From: Bacteroidaceae bacterium
GTDB lineage: Bacteria > Bacteroidota > Bacteroidia > Bacteroidales > Bacteroidaceae
Direction of reading: 5' to 3'
Assembly: GCA_017961965.1 (NCBI GenBank)
Contig: JAGCWG010000036.1
Span: forward strand, 1-8,817
Length of the DNA: 8,817 bases
The notes under the pieces are model-generated. The model saw only the letters and a list, made by a program, of their open reading frames with translations. It ran no database searches and was not told the origin of the DNA. The position numbers were made by a program, and so were the translations under genes. Positions 6,387 to 8,817 of this stretch are shown in pieces (position 1 is the stretch's first letter; the number at the start of each line of letters is the position of its first letter).

Positions 6387-6880
6387 ACGCAAGGGCAGTA
6401 GCTTTAATTGTAGAAGCATTAGCCAAGGAAGAAGGGTTGTGGATTGACATCTCAGAGATATTCACTTTAGGCACGCCATTTCCAAGTGGCGTGGAAAATG
6501 ATGTGTACCTAAATGCCAACGGAAACAAAATCTACAAGGTAAACAATTTGATGACAAGCAAGACGATATCAGTCTTACTTAAGAGATTGGACATTCACAA
6601 TCAAATCTTTCCACAAACATCATATTCTTTAGTTGGATTTACAGGCTTTGGAAGCGGAAGTGTCTATCCTGTACTTAGTCAAGATTTCGTACCCAACGAA
6701 AGAGAAGCAACACCAATAGAAATAGATATGTACATGTCAGCCATCGGCTTTACGAAGATTGGCGAATCTGAGTATCAGAAAGACAATCTAATCGCATTTG
6801 ATTTAAAACCTCGCAATGTACTAAGAGATACTGATGGCGACATCTTTGTTATAGATGTTGACTTCAAGGAAAAACGATAA
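6275..6880 (+). CDS. Polyvalent-protein-type kinase (Kinase-PolyVal-like)
   Basis: This 201-residue protein has a compact protein-kinase fold signature. SGVENDVY (71-78) resembles a nucleotide-binding loop and IYKVNN supplies a candidate ATP-binding Lys88. DLKPRNVL (176-183) matches the catalytic loop, with Asp176 as base and Asn181 as metal ligand. VIDVDF (192-197) takes the place of DFG. The central blocks (LGTPFPSGVENDVYL, IFPQTSYSLVGFTGFG, SVYPVLSQDFVPNEREATPIEIDMYMSAIGFTKIG) resemble the small kinase domains found in phage/ICE polyvalent proteins and in stand-alone Bacteroidota proteins. Those are thought to act in mobile-element or host conflict; the substrate is unknown. It reads AGA/AGG for Arg and ATA for Ile more often than the flotillin gene, suggesting foreign origin. 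The start is uncertain: ATG 6275 lies inside the small upstream ORF, and only GTG/TTG alternatives occur soon after 6386. Flotillin 3'-end repeats flank it. Confidence 0.75.
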   Translation: MLKEDFSIKEFADKLRRRSEESKGNAQEDCSSISRDIDARAVALIVEALAKEEGLWIDISEIFTLGTPFPSGVENDVYLNANGNKIYKVNNLMTSKTISVLLKRLDIHNQIFPQTSYSLVGFTGFGSGSVYPVLSQDFVPNEREATPIEIDMYMSAIGFTKIGESEYQKDNLIAFDLKPRNVLRDTDGDIFVIDVDFKEKR

Positions 6881-6886
6881 AGATAT

Positions 6887-7006
6887 CAATAAGGGTGAGA
6901 AGAAGGAAGAAGAACCATCCAAGGACTTTGAAGAAGTAAGCGAATAACAGATTTCAAGCTTCACATATAAACGACAGAAGGGCAGCCAATCGGCTGCCCT
7001 TCTTGT
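6887..7006 (+). repeat. Direct repeat, copy B: displaced flotillin 3' end
   Basis: This is a second copy of the flotillin tail. From 6891 it encodes KGEKKEEEPSKDFEEVSE and a stop in the frame 6891, 6894 and so on, preceded by no flotillin body and no usable start. It begins seven bases after the kinase stop. It is probably non-translated and supplies a terminator for the kinase transcript. The only coding difference from copy A is synonymous, as expected for two alleles brought together by recombination rather than for long decay. Confidence 0.9.
6976..7003 (+). terminator. Terminator hairpin of copy B
   Basis: AGAAGGGCAGCC (6976-6987) and GGCTGCCCTTCT (6992-7003) form a perfect 12-bp stem around the loop AATC. 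It would end the kinase-cassette transcript. The stem is identical to that of copy A, but the loop differs in sequence and length. Confidence 0.8.
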
Positions 7007-7044
7007 TCTCGTTCAACCTTTAGAATAACTTAAACATAATAGAA

Positions 7045-7085
7045 TTGCGCCCATGCGCAAAAGACATAAAAATGCTCGACGAGCA
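7045..7085 (-). terminator. Hairpins downstream of the lipoprotein gene
   Basis: TGCTCG (7073-7078) and CGAGCA (7080-7085) make a near-perfect palindrome which, read on the minus strand, is followed by TTTTT: a short intrinsic terminator 16 bases beyond the lipoprotein stop. A second hairpin, TTGCGC-CCAT-GCGCAA (7045-7060), follows as a backup. Together they face the copy B terminator of the plus-strand cassette. Confidence 0.6.
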
Positions 7086-7100
7086 AATCTCAAGGATTGC

Positions 7101-8021
7101 TTATAAATTAAATAACTTTACGAGTATATAATCTTTTTCAAAGTCTTTAATTTTAAGTCTAACCTTACCAAGGGAGCCACCTCCATACGAGACTGGCGGG
7201 TTACTGTATCTATCTTCCTTACGTGAAAGAGTATTTTCTTTCTCACACACAATAGCAAAAGGTCGTCTTGCAATCTCATCACTTATGTCAGCGTAAATTT
7301 TAAATCGAACGGTACTAACTTTGGAAAAATCATTCGAATTGTCATGGTAGTTACCTAAATATGTACCATAACTCTCCCACCTAGCAAAGTTTGTTAAGAA
7401 TGAAGTTTCATATTCCATTTCGTCTCCAGATATTGTATATATCTTAAATTCCGGAATTTTAGGATAGTTCACCGTTGACTTTATTGACATTGCTGCCATT
7501 ACATATTTTTCGCCCCTATCAGCCTTTATATAGTGATATCCACTACCATAAGCATCACAGGTAAAAGTTGTACCGATGTTAATAGAAGATAGAGTTATGG
7601 TGTTATAGTCAATCGTAAACACAGTCTTTGCTTTAAGAGCCTTAAATCCAAGTGCTTTAAGCCTCTCTTGTTCTGCCTTTTTTATCGCCTCTTTTTTTTC
7701 GATGTCAGATTCCACAGAAAGACAGGATTTTGCTTCAACTGACGTTGGAAAGAGCTTCTTTAGTTCGGCGATTTTCTTTTTTGCCAACTTGAACTCCTCG
7801 TTTTTCACACATTCATTGATGTCTGCCAATCGTTGGTTTGCTGGATAAGAAAGAAGTACAAGAGAATCTTTTAGGATAGAAATCTGTTGCTTATCAACTT
7901 TGCAAACATTCATTAGAGAATCGATTCGTCCATTAAGACTTTTGATTTCATTCTCATAAACTTCTTTGTTTCCGTTACAAGAAAACAAAAGAAGAATTAA
8001 AAGATAACATAGTTTTTTCAT
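7101..8021 (-). CDS. Lipoprotein with coiled coil and beta-rich C-terminal domain
   Basis: This 306-residue protein starts with a lipoprotein signal, MKKLCYLLILLLFSC, with a lipobox LFSC and the lipid-modified Cys at 15. The mature N-terminus is NGNKE, with no Asp at +2. Residues about 20-125 are charged and helical: a coiled-coil-like stretch (KEVYENEIKSLNGRIDSLMN) and a TPR-like pair (EFKLAKKKIAELKKLFPTSVEAKSCL). From about 130 the protein is beta-rich (IGTTFTCDAYGSGYHYIKADRGEKYVMAAMSIKSTVNYPKIPEFKIYTISGD). This resembles the DUF4352-like/immunoglobulin-type beta domains of Bacteroidota lipoproteins that begin with a RGEKYVxAxxSIKS strand. It is probably anchored in the outer membrane, periplasm-facing or surface-exposed. 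The ATG at 8019-8021 is the only start that gives a complete signal. No perfect promoter box lies within 370 bases except the one at 8401-8432. The function is unknown. Confidence 0.85.
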   Translation of the reverse strand: MKKLCYLLILLLFSCNGNKEVYENEIKSLNGRIDSLMNVCKVDKQQISILKDSLVLLSYPANQRLADINECVKNEEFKLAKKKIAELKKLFPTSVEAKSCLSVESDIEKKEAIKKAEQERLKALGFKALKAKTVFTIDYNTITLSSINIGTTFTCDAYGSGYHYIKADRGEKYVMAAMSIKSTVNYPKIPEFKIYTISGDEMEYETSFLTNFARWESYGTYLGNYHDNSNDFSKVSTVRFKIYADISDEIARRPFAIVCEKENTLSRKEDRYSNPPVSYGGGSLGKVRLKIKDFEKDYILVKLFNL

Positions 8022-8112
8022 GCCATTTTATTATTAATTGTTTTATCTGGTTGTATTCATGATAATAAAAACGGTCTGCTTGCGCTATGCATTGAGAAAG
8101 AAATAACTTTAA

Positions 8113-8394
8113 CAAAAAGCGTGGTTTCTTGTCTCTGTTAAGTGTCTTTTGAGGTCGTAGGATAAACCCTGTATCACACAAAACAGAACAGACACCACGC
8201 TTGTGTAAATATATAAACCACACAAGTGTGAGAGAGCAAATATGCTCTCAACACACTTTGGGCAGTATACAATACACCCTGTGCTTCTGTTACTGCTTGT
8301 TTTTGTGATACAATGAAATTTCCTACGTTTCAAAAGACAAAAACATAGCGAACAAACGCATTGTTATGTAAGAAATGACAGTCTTGTGGACTGT
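8113..8394 (-). ncRNA. Candidate structured noncoding RNA or long leader
   Basis: About 280 bases downstream of a textbook minus-strand promoter contain no credible ORF but a chain of strong hairpins. These are GACAGTC/GACTGTC (8377-8383/8389-8395); AAGTGTG plus GAGAGCA with their complements (8224-8258), a 14-bp stem with one small bulge; CTTGTGT/ACACAAG (8200-8206/8220-8226); and AAGCGTGGT/ACCACGCTT (8117-8125/8194-8202). In the last, GTCTCTGTT against AACAGaacAGAC continues the pairing. Read on the minus strand, that final stem is followed by TTTTTG, a terminator. The result could be a free-standing small RNA, perhaps 6S-like in its rod shape, or a leader with an attenuator for the lipoprotein gene about 90 bases further on. 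I cannot name an Rfam family. The adjacent stems at 8200-8206 are partly mutually exclusive. Confidence 0.5.
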
Positions 8395-8400
8395 CGCATG

Positions 8401-8432
8401 CAAAAATAAAGTATTACAATCAAACCGCCAAA
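8401..8432 (-). promoter_or_regulatory. Near-consensus Bacteroidota promoter firing leftward
   Basis: On the minus strand, TTTG (8429-8432) is followed by exactly 20 bases and then TATTTTTG (8401-8408), followed by GCATGC. This matches TTTG-N19-21-TAnnTTTG. It is the best promoter in the window. Transcription would start near 8394-8397 and run into the first hairpin of the structured region. Confidence 0.8.
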
Positions 8433-8510
8433 CTATTTGTCAAAAAACTTTCATGATGTATAACAAAACAGAGATTCTATTTCTAATATTACACCGAAAG
8501 GAAAGAGACA

Positions 8511-8539
8511 TTGGGAACTAAGCTGTTATTCTATGTTTG
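8511..8539 (+). promoter_or_regulatory. Candidate rightward promoter
   Basis: TTG (8511-8513) is followed by 18 bases and then TATGTTTG (8532-8539), a perfect TAnnTTTG box at slightly short spacing. It would drive transcription rightward from about 8546 into the hairpin-rich stretch at the window edge or a gene beyond it. Confidence 0.4.
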
Positions 8540-8630
8540 TTAAACAATTTTGTATACAGAATCATCTAATAGCTGACATATATGTTAGACATAAAAACAA
8601 TCAGCAAGACACATGAATGTCGTTCGCAAA

Positions 8631-8817
8631 CTGTCGATAGTCTGAGAGACGTGGGACAGAATAAGAAAAAGCATATTGTAAAGAAAGCTCGAAGGGCTGA
8701 TAGAACACAGACAGGGCGTGGAGCGTAGCGGAACCCCTGTATAAAGTTCGGTTCTGTTTTTCAGAACTCCGAAGGAGTGACAGAATAAAGACACTAACAT
8801 GGCTTTTGTTCTGCCAC
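8631..8817. other. Hairpin-rich non-protein segment at the right edge
   Basis: The segment contains CTGTC/GACAG with an inner GTCT-GAG-AGAC (8631-8659), ACAGGG/CCCTGT (8711-8740), GTTCTG-TTTTT-CAGAAC (8751-8767) and ACTCC-GAA-GGAGT (8766-8778). Read on the minus strand, the last is a stable cUUCGg tetraloop hairpin, and it overlaps the previous stem by two bases. GACAGAATAA occurs twice, at 8655 and 8779, bracketing it. GC content rises locally. The minus-strand ORF across it looks like a by-product. I infer a structured RNA or a dispersed repeat element, cut by the window end. Confidence 0.35.

Noticed and set aside
5986..7006. Ordinary insertion sequence
   Set aside because: No transposase, no terminal inverted repeats and no short target duplication. 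The repeats are host-gene 3' ends of about 120-125 bases.
7975..8333. Two minus-strand ORFs of 74-82 codons upstream of the lipoprotein
   Set aside because: They overlap each other and the hairpin chain, carry low-complexity translations, and one runs into the lipoprotein signal sequence in another frame.
8585..8800. 71-codon minus-strand ORF at the right edge
   Set aside because: Cys/Ser/Leu-rich composition, overlap with several RNA-like stems, and no promoter or start context suggest a chance frame over a structured element.

Overview
The window looks chromosomal and comes from a member of the Bacteroidota, most likely a Prevotella/Segatella-like gut or oral Bacteroidales. The reasons are: near-perfect Bacteroidota-type promoter elements (TAnnTTTG -7 boxes, one with a correctly spaced TTTG -33 box); starts preceded by A-rich rather than Shine-Dalgarno sequence; AT-rich intergenic DNA; and Bacteroidota-style proteins (NHPLGGFDG acyltransferase, polyvalent-type kinase, SPFH/NfeD pair). 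Genus assignment is inference.

Layout from left to right. (1) Bases 1-1466: the 3' part of a PQQ-like beta-propeller protein, ending in a hairpin whose left arm contains the stop codon. (2) Bases 1638-3402, minus strand: a radical SAM enzyme followed by a PlsC-like acyltransferase, possibly one transcript. It starts from a TATCTTTG box and ends in a strong terminator facing the propeller gene. An inverted, 9-mer-repeat element and an AT-rich palindrome lie between the two genes. (3) Bases 3403-6110, plus strand: an nfeD/yuaF-like gene and a flotillin (SPFH) gene, a known partnership in membrane-microdomain organisation. Degenerate arrays with an 11-bp period lie upstream of nfeD and, as a large inverted pair, between nfeD and the flotillin gene. 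(4) Bases 6111-6886: a small cassette with its own promoter, a 50-codon ORF and an overlapping polyvalent-type protein kinase. (5) Bases 6887-7006: a second copy of the last 18 flotillin codons plus its terminator, so the cassette sits between two direct repeats of the flotillin 3' end. (6) Bases 7101-8021, minus strand: a lipoprotein with a coiled coil and a beta-rich C-terminal domain. (7) Bases 8022-8817: no convincing protein gene. This stretch holds a textbook promoter firing leftward into about 280 bases of hairpins that end in a terminator, probably a noncoding RNA or long structured leader, and a second hairpin-rich stretch at the right edge.

The most unusual feature is the kinase cassette flanked by duplicated flotillin 3' ends. 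It regenerates an intact target gene and its terminator on one side and leaves a gene-tail remnant on the other, with no transposase or integrase in the window. Next most interesting are the phased 11-bp arrays around nfeD and the promoter-driven structured RNA. Family assignments rest on motif reading only; no database search was run.
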